A stretch of DNA of 64,000 bases from 20CM-2-65-7 sp963830455 (GTDB taxonomy: Bacteria; Gemmatimonadota; Gemmatimonadetes; Gemmatimonadales; GWC2-71-9): assembly GCA_963830455.1 (NCBI GenBank), contig CAWHMT010000004.1, positions 630,686 to 694,685 of the forward strand. Direction: 5' to 3'. Every line of letters starts with the position of its first letter. Positions within the stretch are counted from its first letter, which is position 1. Below the pieces are notes generated by a model. The model did not search any database. It saw only the letters and a list, made by a program, of their open reading frames with translations, and had not been told where the DNA came from. A program made the position numbers and the translations under genes. Shown in pieces: positions 1 through 8,266 of this stretch.

Positions 1-257
1 CGCGCGAGGTCGGCGAGCTCGCGGTCGGGGCTACCATGCCGGAGCACGGTTTCCACCGCCAGCCCGGCGTCCTTCACGCGTTCGTGAGCGCGCTCCAGCA
101 GCTCGGCCGAGTCCACGGCCCGTCGCCCCGCGTCTGTTTCCCGCACGTGCGCGACGACCAGCTTGGCCTTGAACCGCGCGCCCAGGATCACGGCCTGCTC
201 CAACGCTTCATCGGCGTTGGGACTGCCGTCCAGTCCGATCAGCAGTCGCGTGAACAC
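1..257 (-). CDS. Universal stress protein UspA family, N-terminal part (runs off the window)
   Basis: The reverse strand reads from a GTG at 257 into FTRLLIGLDGSPNADEALEQ and continues to position 1, so only about 85 N-terminal residues are present. 'LIGLDGSPNADEALE' followed by 'AKLVVAHVRE' is the usual first strand-helix-strand of the UspA fold, an ATP or nucleotide-binding stress protein of the cytosol. It is the last visible member of the minus-strand operon that includes selD, starting 14 bp after the small gene upstream. The C-terminal ATP-binding G-x2-G-x9-G(S/T) motif lies outside the window, so ATP binding cannot be judged. Confidence 0.8.
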   Translation of the reverse strand, partial: MFTRLLIGLDGSPNADEALEQAVILGARFKAKLVVAHVRETDAGRRAVDSAELLERAHERVKDAGLAVETVLRHGSPDRELADLA

Positions 258-271
258 GGGAGCGGGCGGTG

Positions 272-514
272 CTAGGGCAGCACCGCGAACGTCTCCAGGT
301 CGTGGAGGCGGAACGTCAACAACTCGCCGGTCATCGGCAGCCGTCCTGTCAGCACGTCGTCGCGTCCGCTCGTTTCGAGGCGCTCGGCCACCAGGACATA
401 TTCGGTGCCGCGACGCCGCAGCGCTACCCGCCGATGCTCGCGCACGGCGCGTTCGAGCGCGTCCAGCGCCGCGGGCGTCAGCGAGTGGTATTCAGGAATC
501 GGCGGTACGCGCAT
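272..514 (-). CDS. Small conserved-looking hypothetical protein (80 aa)
   Basis: This short soluble protein of 80 residues starts with an ATG directly abutting the selD stop codon, so it is probably translated by coupling to selD. It has an N-terminal helix rich in Ala, Arg and Glu and a C-terminal strand-rich part. I do not recognise the family. Its position between selD and a universal stress gene with nearly no spacing argues that it is real. There is no signal peptide or membrane segment. Confidence 0.55.
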   Translation of the reverse strand: MRVPPIPEYHSLTPAALDALERAVREHRRVALRRRGTEYVLVAERLETSGRDDVLTGRLPMTGELLTFRLHDLETFAVLP

Positions 515-1561
515 TCAGGACACCGCAATCGTTCCGGGCGTTCCCCGTGTGAGGCGGCCGATACGGACCGCCGCTGGCGTCGCCTCACGCTCCAACGCCG
601 CGAGCAGGCCGTCGACGCGGTTCGCTGCCACCGCGATCAGCAGCCCACCCGACGTCTGGGCATCGAAGAGCAGCACGCGCAGTGGCTCCGGAATCTCCGC
701 ACCGAGCTTCACGTGCTCCGCGAGCGCCTCGCGGTTCCGCCTGGTGCCGCCCGGGATGGCGCCGCTCCCGGCGAGCTCGAGAGCCATGGGGAGGAGCGGG
801 ACCGACGCCGCGTCGAGCTCCGCGGCCAGGCCGCTGGCGACGAGCATGTTGTGCAGGTGGCCCAGCAAGCCGAACCCTGTGACGTCGGTCGCGGCATGCA
901 CGTCGTCCCCGATCACGCGCATGGCGCGCGCCGCACCGGCGTTCAACGTCGTCATCGATTGCACCGCCGGCGCGAGATCCTCCGCGGTCGCGAGATCGCG
1001 CTTCAGCGCGGTCGACAGCACGCCGGTGCCGATGGGCTTGGTCAACACGAGCGCGTCGCCGGCGCGCGCACGCGCCAGGGTCACGATGCGGTTCGGATGC
1101 GCCTCACCGATCGCGACCATGCCGTATTTCGGCTCCGGATCGTCCACCGAATGACCGCCCAGCACGAACGCGCCCGCTTCCTGTGCGATGTCGGCGCCGC
1201 CCCGCAGCACCTCACCGAGCAGATCATACGGGAGCTTGTCGCGCGGCCAGCCGACGAGGTTGAGCGCGAACAGCGGTGTGGCTCCCATCGCATAGAGGTC
1301 GGAGAACGCGTTCGCCGCGGCGATGCGGCCGAAGTCGTACGGGTCATCGACGATCGGCGTAAAAAAATCGACCGTGGCGACGATCGCGCGATCCGGCGCC
1401 AGCTGGTACACGGCGGCGTCGTCCCGCGTCGAGGCATCGACCAGGATGCGTGGATCTTTGAGAACAGGCACGTGGCGCAAGACCTGCGCCAACTCGGCAG
1501 GGCCGAGCTTGCAGGCTCAGCCGGCGCCGTGTGAGAGCGCGGTCAGTCGAATCGTGCTCAT
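515..1561 (-). CDS. selD: Selenide, water dikinase (selenophosphate synthetase), itself a selenoprotein with in-frame UGA
   Basis: SelD makes selenophosphate from selenide and ATP for selenocysteine and selenouridine synthesis. A conventional ORF begins only at 1492, but reading from the ATG at 1559-1561 gives MSTIRLTALSHGAGUACKLG, where U is the TGA at 1517-1519 (residue 15). This is exactly the SelD active-site loop (HGAG-U/C-x-CK), with the catalytic Lys at residue 18. Downstream features are typical: DDAAVY, VDFFTPIVDDPYDFGRIAAA, and the late 'DVTGFGLLGHL' and 'QTSGGLL' blocks. Total length is 348 residues, normal for the family. The start lies 17 bp after the preceding gene. The Sec codon implies that selA, selB and selC exist elsewhere in the genome; none is in this window. 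Confidence 0.93.
1483..1519 (-). promoter_or_regulatory. UGA selenocysteine codon and putative bacterial SECIS hairpin in selD
   Basis: Directly downstream of the UGA (1517-1519) the mRNA can fold into a two-part hairpin. Outer stem CCTGC/GCAGG (1511-1515 with 1483-1487) and inner stem CTCGGC/GCCGAG (1502-1507 with 1493-1498) close a 3-nt loop, with a small internal loop between them. Position right after the UGA and inside the coding region is where SelB-binding bSECIS elements sit. Pairing was done by eye; the apical loop is smaller than in E. coli fdhF. Confidence 0.6.
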
Positions 1562-1578
1562 GGGTCCTGCGAAGATAG

Positions 1579-1959
1579 CTACGAAAGGAGCCAGGCGAGC
1601 AGGGCGCCCGCAACGATGTAGCGCGCGACGTCGGCCAGCGCATGGATCAGCAAATGGCGTCGCCGCATCACGTCGACGTGCTGCCACATGACGAGTCTGC
1701 GCGGGAACGCGACGAGCAAACCCACCAGCGAGAACAGCAGCCACCATCCGCCCGCGCCGAGCGAATCGAACCACAGCGACGCGAACAGCGTGAGGACGCC
1801 GGCTTCGGCAAACCGCCAGCCGCACTCCCAGCCGTTCGGGTGCAGCGGGAGCGGCCGCTGCTGTTCGGGCGCTTCATTCCAGCGGTAGCCGATGGGTGGC
1901 GCGAGACAAAAGAGCGCCGCGACCGGCAGCCACGCGACGATGAGCCGGCCGAAGGTCAC
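1579..1959 (-). CDS. Hypothetical membrane protein (126 aa)
   Basis: The protein starts with a hydrophobic segment (about residues 5-25, 'LIVAWLPVAALFCLAPP'), then has a second at about 55-85 around 'GGWWLLFSLVGLLVAFP' and a third at the C-terminus 'ARYIVAGALLAWLLS'. It is therefore probably a three-pass inner-membrane protein. I do not recognise the family. It starts 1 bp from the stop of the D-aminoacylase-like gene and ends 17 bp before selD, so it sits within the same transcript. Confidence 0.6.
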   Translation of the reverse strand: MTFGRLIVAWLPVAALFCLAPPIGYRWNEAPEQQRPLPLHPNGWECGWRFAEAGVLTLFASLWFDSLGAGGWWLLFSLVGLLVAFPRRLVMWQHVDVMRRRHLLIHALADVARYIVAGALLAWLLS

Positions 1960-1960
1960 G

Positions 1961-3676
1961 TCAGTTGCGGCGGTATCCCGGACCCCTGAGGCCGCGGCCC
2001 GGGCGCGCGCTGGTGAGCTGGCCCTTTCGCAGCACGAGCTGTCCGTTGACGAGCACGTACTCGATGCCGACCGACGGCTGGTGCGGATTCTCGAATGTCG
2101 CGCGGTCTGCGACCGTGGCGGGATTGAACACGGTGATGTCGGCGAACATCCCGGGGCGAATGAGCCCGCGCTCGGTCAGCCCGACGCGCTGCGCGGCGAG
2201 CGACGTCATCTTGCGCACGGCGTACTCGAGCGGCATGAGCTTCTGCTCGCGCACGTACCGGCCGAGGATGCGCGTGAACGAGCCGTACGTGCGGGGATGC
2301 GGGCGAATGTCCCCGAACGGGCCGTCGGGGGCGACGCCGCCGTAATCGGTGTTGACGGCGACCCACCACGTCTGCATCGCGGCCTGCAGATCCTGCTCGT
2401 TCATCGAGAAGTAGATCGCGCCGGTGCGGCTGTGATCGGCCAGGAGAATGTCGAACAGCGTCTCGACCGGATCGCGGTTGCGCGCTCGCGCGATCTCGCC
2501 CACCCGTTTTCCCTGCAGATGCTTGAGCGAGTCCTCGAACGTGCTCGCGATCAGAATGCCGTTGGCGCCATCCGCGCCGCGCCACATGTTCTCGCCGCGT
2601 CGTGCCGCGGCCGCGCCCACCATTTCCTCGCGGATGCGCGCCCGTGTGTTCGGATCGCGCAGCCGGATCAGCAGGGAATCACGGCCACCGGACAGCGCCC
2701 ACACCGGGATGGTGGCATCCAGGGAGGTGGCCGAGGCGATGTAGGAGTACTGATCGGCGGTAACGTCGATGCCCGCGGCCCGCGCGGAGTCGATGCGCGC
2801 GAGGACATGCGGCATGCGGCCCCAGTTGGGCCGCCCCGAGACCTTGAGGTGCCAGATCTCGACGGGGATGCCGGCGGCGCGCGCGATCTCGAACGTCTCG
2901 TTCAGCGCCGCATCGATCCCGGCGCCTTCGTTGCGCATGTGCGTGGCGTAGACGCCGCCGTAGCGGCGGGCGACGCGGGCGAGCGCGATGAGCTCGCTCG
3001 TCGGGGCGTAAATCGCCGGCGCGTAAATGAGCGACGTCGACACGCCGAGCGCGCCCTGGCGCATTGCCGTGTCGACGAGCGCTTCCATGCGGGTCAACTC
3101 CTCGGGCGTCGCGGTGCGGTCCGCCTCCCCCACCACCGCGCGCCGCACCTGGGTCGCGCCGACGAATGTCGCGATGTTGATCGTGGGCGGCGTGCGCGCC
3201 AGGCGACGGAAGTAGCCCTCGACGTCCCGCCAATCGACGTCCAGCCGGTAGCGCTTGAGATAGGCCGAATCGAGCGCGACCATCTGATCGGTCAACGGCG
3301 CCGCCGACTCGCCTTCACCCGTCACCTCCGTCGTGATTCCCTGGGTCACCTTGCTGAGCACCCGGCCGTCGATGAGGGCGTTGGTCTCCGACTGGCCGAG
3401 CATGTCGATGAATCCCGGCGCGACGACCAGGCCGGTCACGTCGATCGTGTCACGCGCCTGGGCGCCGCGCAGATAGCCGACCGCGACGATGCGATCGCCG
3501 CTGATGGCGACGTCCCCGGCGAAGCGCGGGTTGCCGCTGCCGTCGATGATCCAACCGTTCTTGAGGATCAGATCGTAGGGCCCATCACTCCGCGCTGGAC
3601 CGCCCCTGCCGCACGCACTGAGGAATGCGAGGAGCAGCAGATAGCCGATAGCCGATAGCCGATAGCTCATTTCCAT
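1961..3676 (-). CDS. D-aminoacylase-like amidohydrolase, lipoprotein
   Basis: This is a 571-residue protein of the N-acyl-D-amino-acid deacylase/amidohydrolase superfamily. The N-terminus carries a lipobox signal (LLLAFLSACG), predicting a lipid-anchored periplasmic enzyme. Family blocks include 'LILKNGWIIDGSGNP', 'VVAPGFIDM', 'YATHMRNEG', 'EIWHLKVSG', and a C-terminal 'RGLIRPGMFADITVFNP'. The usual HxH metal motif after PGFID is replaced by 'MLGQSE', and the N-C-G block is 'EVTGEGES', so the metal site differs from classic D-aminoacylases. The substrate is unknown. It overlaps the upstream amidohydrolase by 10 bp. A short direct repeat (TATCGGC units) lies in the signal-peptide codons. Confidence 0.85.
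   Translation of the reverse strand: MEMSYRLSAIGYLLLLAFLSACGRGGPARSDGPYDLILKNGWIIDGSGNPRFAGDVAISGDRIVAVGYLRGAQARDTIDVTGLVVAPGFIDMLGQSETNALIDGRVLSKVTQGITTEVTGEGESAAPLTDQMVALDSAYLKRYRLDVDWRDVEGYFRRLARTPPTINIATFVGATQVRRAVVGEADRTATPEELTRMEALVDTAMRQGALGVSTSLIYAPAIYAPTSELIALARVARRYGGVYATHMRNEGAGIDAALNETFEIARAAGIPVEIWHLKVSGRPNWGRMPHVLARIDSARAAGIDVTADQYSYIASATSLDATIPVWALSGGRDSLLIRLRDPNTRARIREEMVGAAAARRGENMWRGADGANGILIASTFEDSLKHLQGKRVGEIARARNRDPVETLFDILLADHSRTGAIYFSMNEQDLQAAMQTWWVAVNTDYGGVAPDGPFGDIRPHPRTYGSFTRILGRYVREQKLMPLEYAVRKMTSLAAQRVGLTERGLIRPGMFADITVFNPATVADRATFENPHQPSVGIEYVLVNGQLVLRKGQLTSARPGRGLRGPGYRRN
3645..3669. repeat. Short tandem repeat (GATAGCC units) inside a signal-peptide coding region
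   Basis: The plus strand reads agatagccgatagccgatag followed by ctcat, about three near-perfect copies of an 8-nt unit. It falls in the first codons of the D-aminoacylase-like gene and at the 3' end of its upstream neighbour. It belongs with the other short-unit repeats noted in this window. Confidence 0.6.
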
Positions 3677-5013
3677 GTGGCTCTCAGAGAATCGGGCCGG
3701 ATCATCCGGCCGCGGATCATGACCATCGCGATGTTTCGCGTGGCGATGATGTTGCTCAGGGGGTTGCCGTTCAGCACGACGAGGTCCGCGACCTTGCCGG
3801 CCGCGACGAAACCGAGCGAATCGGCTCGGAGCAGCTGCGCTCCCCGCCGCGTCGCTGCCGTGATCGCTTCGAGCGGCGTGAGACCTGCGTCGACCAGCAG
3901 GGCCATCTCCTCATGCAACGAGTAGCCCGGAATCAGCAGTTGATTCGCGGCGTCCGAGCCGGCGGCAATCGCGCCGCCGGCGCGCTCGTACTCGCGGACG
4001 AACTGATCGATCCGCCGGCGCGACCGGCGGAATGCCTCGAAGTCGCTCGATCGCCATCCGGTGCGGCGCAGCAGGCTCGGCACGCTGCGCACACTCTCGG
4101 CGTTGTTGGGGACATCCTCCATCCCCGGACGACTCAGCAGAATCGGGTTGTCGAGCCGCGACAGCATGTCGTGGACTACCAGCGTCGGGACGATCGTGAC
4201 TCTGGTCTGCGCCAGCGACCGCGCGGTGCGGGCGACCGTTGCCGAATCGAGACCGGCCCAGCCCTTCTCTTCGGTCGCCCACCCCGACAGGAATGAGTCG
4301 TGCGCCGCGGCATACGCCGGATCCCCGGTCGCCGCCTGGACGACGCCGGCGAGATGCTCGATGGACACAACCCCGGCACGCGCCGCGGCCAATGCATCGG
4401 TCTTGCCGAGGTGCGCGGCCACGGGGAGGCGCAACTTCTCGGCCTCGTCCAGCACAGCGCGCAGCAGGGCGGGTGTGATCTTCGTGTAGATCTTGAGGTA
4501 GTCGACACCGGCGACGGCATGCAGATCCACCGCGCGCCGCGCCTGCTCGGCGTTCGCGACGCCGCTCGCGTTGGGATACGTCGGCGGCACGCCGTCGATC
4601 ATCGCGCCCGCGACGAACATGCGCGGCCCGAGCACCGAGCCGAGATTGAACGCCTTCTTGAGTCCGATCACGTCATCGGTGCCGCCGTGCAGATCGCGCA
4701 CGGTGGTCACGCCCCAGGCGACGTAGCGTCCCGCTGCCCAGCGTTCGACGTGCGCGTGCGCATCGATCAGTCCCGGGATGACGGTCTTCCCCGCGAGATT
4801 GACCCGCTCCGCGCCTCTCGGGATCGTGATCTGGTTAACGCGCGCGACGGCTTCGATGTGGCCGTTGCGAATGATGATGACCGCGTCTCGTTTCGGCTCC
4901 CCGCCCGCGCCATCGATGAGCGTCGCGCCCTCGAGCGCGATCACCGCGTCGCCGCCGCCCGGCTTGAGCTGGCCGCAGCCCGCGATCAGCAACAGGAGCG
5001 CGAGGTATCTCAC
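3667..5013 (-). CDS. Amidohydrolase family lipoprotein (imidazolonepropionase-like)
   Basis: The 448-residue protein begins MRYLALLLLIAGCGQ, a short lipoprotein signal. It then follows the amidohydrolase pattern: 'TVIPGLIDAHAHVERW' (HxH), 'YLKIYTKI' (candidate carboxylated Lys), 'AHLGKTDALAAARAG', 'SIEHLAGV' and 'GSDAANQ' (metal-binding Asp), and the C-terminal 'AGKVADLVVLNGNPL'. The full metal-ligand set is present, unlike the next gene in the operon. It is probably a periplasmic, lipid-anchored hydrolase of cyclic amides or peptides; the substrate cannot be read from sequence. The start overlaps the stop of the NTF2-like gene by 4 bp (ATGA type), implying coupled translation. Confidence 0.88.
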   Translation of the reverse strand: MRYLALLLLIAGCGQLKPGGGDAVIALEGATLIDGAGGEPKRDAVIIIRNGHIEAVARVNQITIPRGAERVNLAGKTVIPGLIDAHAHVERWAAGRYVAWGVTTVRDLHGGTDDVIGLKKAFNLGSVLGPRMFVAGAMIDGVPPTYPNASGVANAEQARRAVDLHAVAGVDYLKIYTKITPALLRAVLDEAEKLRLPVAAHLGKTDALAAARAGVVSIEHLAGVVQAATGDPAYAAAHDSFLSGWATEEKGWAGLDSATVARTARSLAQTRVTIVPTLVVHDMLSRLDNPILLSRPGMEDVPNNAESVRSVPSLLRRTGWRSSDFEAFRRSRRRIDQFVREYERAGGAIAAGSDAANQLLIPGYSLHEEMALLVDAGLTPLEAITAATRRGAQLLRADSLGFVAAGKVADLVVLNGNPLSNIIATRNIAMVMIRGRMIRPDSLRATWK

Positions 5014-5462
5014 GGTTTCGGATCGGCGGACGTATGGTCGTGCAGGATCTGCCAGCGCTCGCCTCGCTTTTGCAGTACCAGCGTGAACGGTCCGCTCGCT
5101 ACGACGGAGTCGCCCCGCGACAGCTTGAAGCGCGCCGTGGCGTAGGCCAGATCAGGCGTCAGCGCGCGCACTCGCAGCTCGTCGAACGAGAGCGAATCAC
5201 GGGACTTGCCCGGTGCGAAATAGTTCTTTTGGTAGCGGTCGTAGAGCGGCTGCCAGCCGTACTGCACATGTGCGCCCGCCATGTAGCTCGTCAGCGAATC
5301 CTGCGCATAGTCGCTCATGAAGCCGTCGAGATCGCCGCGGTTCCAGTCCGCAGCCGAGCGCTGCAACATCGCACCGATTTCCTGCTGCGGATCGCCGAGC
5401 CGAATCCTGGGGGCGGAGCAGGCGGCGATTGCCGCGAGCACAACGCACGACGCACGACGCAC
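5010..5462 (-). CDS. SnoaL/DUF4440-like (NTF2 fold) secreted protein
   Basis: This is a 150-residue protein with a lipoprotein-like leader ('MRRASCVVLAAIAACS'). The body contains 'ADWNRGDLDGFMSDYAQDS' and a C-terminal 'GPFTLVLQKRGERWQILHDHTS', the hallmark of DUF4440/SnoaL-like NTF2-fold proteins. These usually act as ligand-binding or ketosteroid-isomerase-like domains. It is the first gene of the minus-strand operon leading to selD. The codons of the leader are built from ACGACGC-type direct repeats (5440-5463). Catalytic activity is uncertain. Confidence 0.8.
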   Translation of the reverse strand: MRRASCVVLAAIAACSAPRIRLGDPQQEIGAMLQRSAADWNRGDLDGFMSDYAQDSLTSYMAGAHVQYGWQPLYDRYQKNYFAPGKSRDSLSFDELRVRALTPDLAYATARFKLSRGDSVVASGPFTLVLQKRGERWQILHDHTSADPKP

Positions 5463-5463
5463 G
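5440..5463. repeat. Short tandem repeat (cgcacga units) at gene start
   Basis: The plus strand reads aacgcacgacgcacgacgca, followed by cgcg, which is three copies of a 7-nt unit. They encode the first residues of the NTF2-like protein. Placement at a signal-peptide start matches other short-unit repeats in this window. Confidence 0.55.
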
Positions 5464-5533
5464 CGATGTCTCCTTAACGTGACGCGCGGGAGCGCCTCGT
5501 CGAGACGCTCCCGCGGTGTCGGTGTGAACTGGC

Positions 5534-5791
5534 TTAGCGCCGACGTTTCTTCTTGGAGGCCTTCTTCTTCTTTTTCTTCGCCGCTTTCTTCCGCGCCTTA
5601 GGCCGCGCCTTCTTGGCAGCTTTCTTTTTCTTCTTCTTGGCCTTGGGCTTGGAAGAAGAACGCGCGGGTCGCGAGTCTTCGTCCGGCATCGAGGACGGTG
5701 TAGGAGCTGGCGTCGGTGCCGACGGGAACATCGGCTCCATGAACCCGGGTCCGGGCCAACTACTCTCCGTTGAATCCATCTGCTCAAGCAT
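5534..5791 (-). CDS. Lys/Ala-rich histone H1-like protein
   Basis: This 85-residue ORF has a Pro/Ser-rich, acidic N-terminal third and then a C-terminal tail made almost only of Lys, Ala and Arg ('KPKAKKKKKKAAKKARPKAR' and more, ending KKKRRR). Such tails occur in bacterial histone H1-like and HC1/HC2-like nucleoid proteins and bind DNA through charge. An AGGAGAG Shine-Dalgarno stands about 7 nt upstream of the ATG at 5791. No globular domain is visible. It stands alone, with a 174-bp gap to the divergent gene. Confidence 0.65.
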   Translation of the reverse strand: MLEQMDSTESSWPGPGFMEPMFPSAPTPAPTPSSMPDEDSRPARSSSKPKAKKKKKKAAKKARPKARKKAAKKKKKKASKKKRRR

Positions 5792-5965
5792 CGGAGTCTC
5801 TCCTCTGCTGGTTTGGTGCGAGGGCGGCTGGGTGGCCTATAGCTTACCGCTGGATTTGCACCTCGCAAGTGACATGCGCTACGGCCTTTTCGGGAGTGTG
5901 TGGTCCGGTGCGTTGTGACAAGTTGGCTTGACAACGGCATTTAGCCGGACACACATTCGCCAGCC

Positions 5966-8239
5966 ATGATTAGACTCGGATTCCTCGCTGCATTCGTGCT
6001 GGCGGTTCCGGCCCGTGCCGCGGCGCAAAACGTTGCTGAAGTCCAGGTCGCCCCGCCCTCCGTCAACATTCGCGTGGGGGAGCGTACCAGCCTGCTCTCC
6101 ACCGCCTTCGACCGCATCGGGAACGTGATCCCTACCGTGCGGTTCATCTGGTCCTCGAACAACGTCGCCATCGCCAAAGTCGACAACAACGGCACCGTCA
6201 CCGGGGTCGCGAACGGCGTGGCGATCATCGAAGCACGCGTGGGCTCGAGGCGGGGACAGGCGGCCATCCAGGTAACAGGCGCTGCCGTCGCAGCACCGCC
6301 GGCAGCGCCTCCCCCCCCCGCGGCCCCGGCGGCTGCCGCCGGCCTTGACCCCCTCGCCGGCCAGCCGGCAGGCTCGGGCCCGGCCGCCGCCCTGCGACTG
6401 GAACCGGGCGTGGTCTACCTGCTGCCCTCCGAGAATACCCGTGTGTTCCCGCGGGCCCTTCGGGACGACGGCTCCCCGGCCGCGCCCGTGCTCGTCACCT
6501 GGACGTCGCTGCGCCCAGACGTCGCGAGCGTCGATCAGAATGGCAACATCGTAGCGCTCGCCCCCGGCCAGGGGACGATCCAGGCCACGGCGGCAGGCGG
6601 ACTTACCGCGACGGCGCCCGTCGTGGTTCAGCAGGCTGAATTCTCCGTGCGCGAAGGCCTGCAGGTCGGCATGTCGCCCGGTGAGGTGGACACGCTCCAT
6701 GTGATCGTCGCGACGCAGAACGGCAGGACCGTCAATCCGCTCGTGCTGCAGTGGGGCTCGACCGACCAGAGCGTCGCGCGCGTGAGCCTGGGCGGCGTGG
6801 TCACCGCGGTCGGGCCGGGCAAAGCGACGCTCGCAGTGTCGGGCCTGCTGCAGAACAAGAACGTCGAGGTGTCGGTCCACCAGGTCGTGGACAAGCTATC
6901 GGTGCGGCCGAGACTGTCTGCCGAGGTCCAGGTGCCGCTGACCAGCACGGCAAAGTTCGAGGCGCAGGCGCTCACTGCCACGAACGTGCCTGTTCCAGAA
7001 GCTCCGCTGCGCTGGAGCGTCGCGGATACCGCGATCGCGACGTTCAACCCGCTGACCGGAACACTGACCGGGCGCGCGCTCGGCAAGACGCAGCTCACGG
7101 CTCGAGGACCCAGCGCTGGTCTCGCCGTGACCTGGAACATCGCCGTGATTGCTGGCTCGCCGAAGTTCACGCAGCCGCGTGTGGGCATCGGCCTGAATCA
7201 GCGGCACACGCTGCGCGCGAATTACGCCGATAGTCTGGGCAACGTCCTCGGTCCCGCGAGCAACCTCACGTGGAGCAGTGACCATCCCCAGGTTGCGGCG
7301 GTTGGTGAGGACGGCACGGTTTCGGGGAGCGGTTATGGCCACGCGCGCGTGACGGCGACCGCTCCCGGCGGCAAGAGCGCCACTGCCGACATCTATGTCG
7401 TCGGTGAAATCGTCGTCGCCAGCTCGCGCGCTGGTCCCGGGAAATTCCAGCTCTATACCGCCGAGCGCTCGAATCTCGCGCAATTCACCAAACTCTCGCC
7501 CCCCCCCGATACCGGATCGGCCAGCGACCCGGCGTTTTCGCCGGACGGCTCGCGCATCGCCTTTGTGTCGCAGCGCGACGGCAACGCCGAGATCTATGTG
7601 ATGAACGCGGATGGTACCGGCACTGCGCGCGTCACGAATGATCCGCTCAGCGATGGCCGGCCGTCCTTCGCGCCCGACGGTCAGGCGATCGTCTTTCACT
7701 CCTCACGCACCGCCGGCAAGCAGCAGATCTGGTCGGTCAACGTCGATGGCACGGGACTCACGCAGCTCACGCGCGACTCGGTCAATGCGGCACCGAGCGT
7801 CTCCCCCGACGGGCAGACGATCGCCTACGTCTCCACGCGCAACAAGGACAACGACATCTGGCTGATGGGCAAGGACGGGTCCAACCAGCGCCAGTTCACC
7901 CGCTCACCGCAGCAGCGCGAATCCGAGCCGCGGTTCTTGCGCGACGGGACTCTCGCCTATCTGGTCGAGCGGCGCGAAGGCAACCGCACGGTCCAGCAGG
8001 TGATGCGCGCTGATCTCGTGACGGGAAGCGTGACGGCGCTGACGGGGATCGATCTCGCGATTTCGTCGTTCGCCGTCTCGCCGGCGGGGGACGTCGTGGC
8101 TCTGGTGGTGAACGCCGAGCCGCAGAATCGCCGCAATCCAGCGTTCAAGGTCTACATCCAGCCGGTCGGCTCGGGGACGCCCGTGCCGTTACCCGCGACC
8201 GGCGCGGAGCAAATGATCACGCCGGCGTTCCGGCCCTAG
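5966..8239 (+). CDS. Secreted Ig-like (BIG2) repeat protein with C-terminal TolB-type beta-propeller
   Basis: This is a 757-residue exported protein (signal 'RLGFLAAFVLAVPARAAAQ'). Residues about 21-100 form a bacterial Ig-like BIG2 domain ('WSSNNVAIAKVDNNGTVTGV'), followed by a Pro/Ala linker and about four further BIG2-like domains to about residue 475 (e.g. 'WSSDHPQVAAVGEDGTVSG'). The C-terminal part has PD40/TolB propeller blades: 'PAFSPDGSRIAFVSQRDG', 'FAPDGQAIVFHSSR', 'SVSPDGQTIAYVSTRN'. Such proteins are surface or periplasmic binding scaffolds; no catalytic motif is seen. It is the first gene of a plus-strand block and is divergent from the Lys-rich gene. Confidence 0.87.
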   Translation: MIRLGFLAAFVLAVPARAAAQNVAEVQVAPPSVNIRVGERTSLLSTAFDRIGNVIPTVRFIWSSNNVAIAKVDNNGTVTGVANGVAIIEARVGSRRGQAAIQVTGAAVAAPPAAPPPPAAPAAAAGLDPLAGQPAGSGPAAALRLEPGVVYLLPSENTRVFPRALRDDGSPAAPVLVTWTSLRPDVASVDQNGNIVALAPGQGTIQATAAGGLTATAPVVVQQAEFSVREGLQVGMSPGEVDTLHVIVATQNGRTVNPLVLQWGSTDQSVARVSLGGVVTAVGPGKATLAVSGLLQNKNVEVSVHQVVDKLSVRPRLSAEVQVPLTSTAKFEAQALTATNVPVPEAPLRWSVADTAIATFNPLTGTLTGRALGKTQLTARGPSAGLAVTWNIAVIAGSPKFTQPRVGIGLNQRHTLRANYADSLGNVLGPASNLTWSSDHPQVAAVGEDGTVSGSGYGHARVTATAPGGKSATADIYVVGEIVVASSRAGPGKFQLYTAERSNLAQFTKLSPPPDTGSASDPAFSPDGSRIAFVSQRDGNAEIYVMNADGTGTARVTNDPLSDGRPSFAPDGQAIVFHSSRTAGKQQIWSVNVDGTGLTQLTRDSVNAAPSVSPDGQTIAYVSTRNKDNDIWLMGKDGSNQRQFTRSPQQRESEPRFLRDGTLAYLVERREGNRTVQQVMRADLVTGSVTALTGIDLAISSFAVSPAGDVVALVVNAEPQNRRNPAFKVYIQPVGSGTPVPLPATGAEQMITPAFRP

Positions 8240-8266
8240 ATTCGGGGCGATCCCCCCCCCGCCCCC

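Noticed and set aside
269..3658. Long plus-strand open frames opposite selD and the amidohydrolase genes (e.g. 269-1534, 1892-3658)
   Set aside because: They are Arg/His-rich antisense shadows with no family motif; the minus-strand genes have complete signatures.
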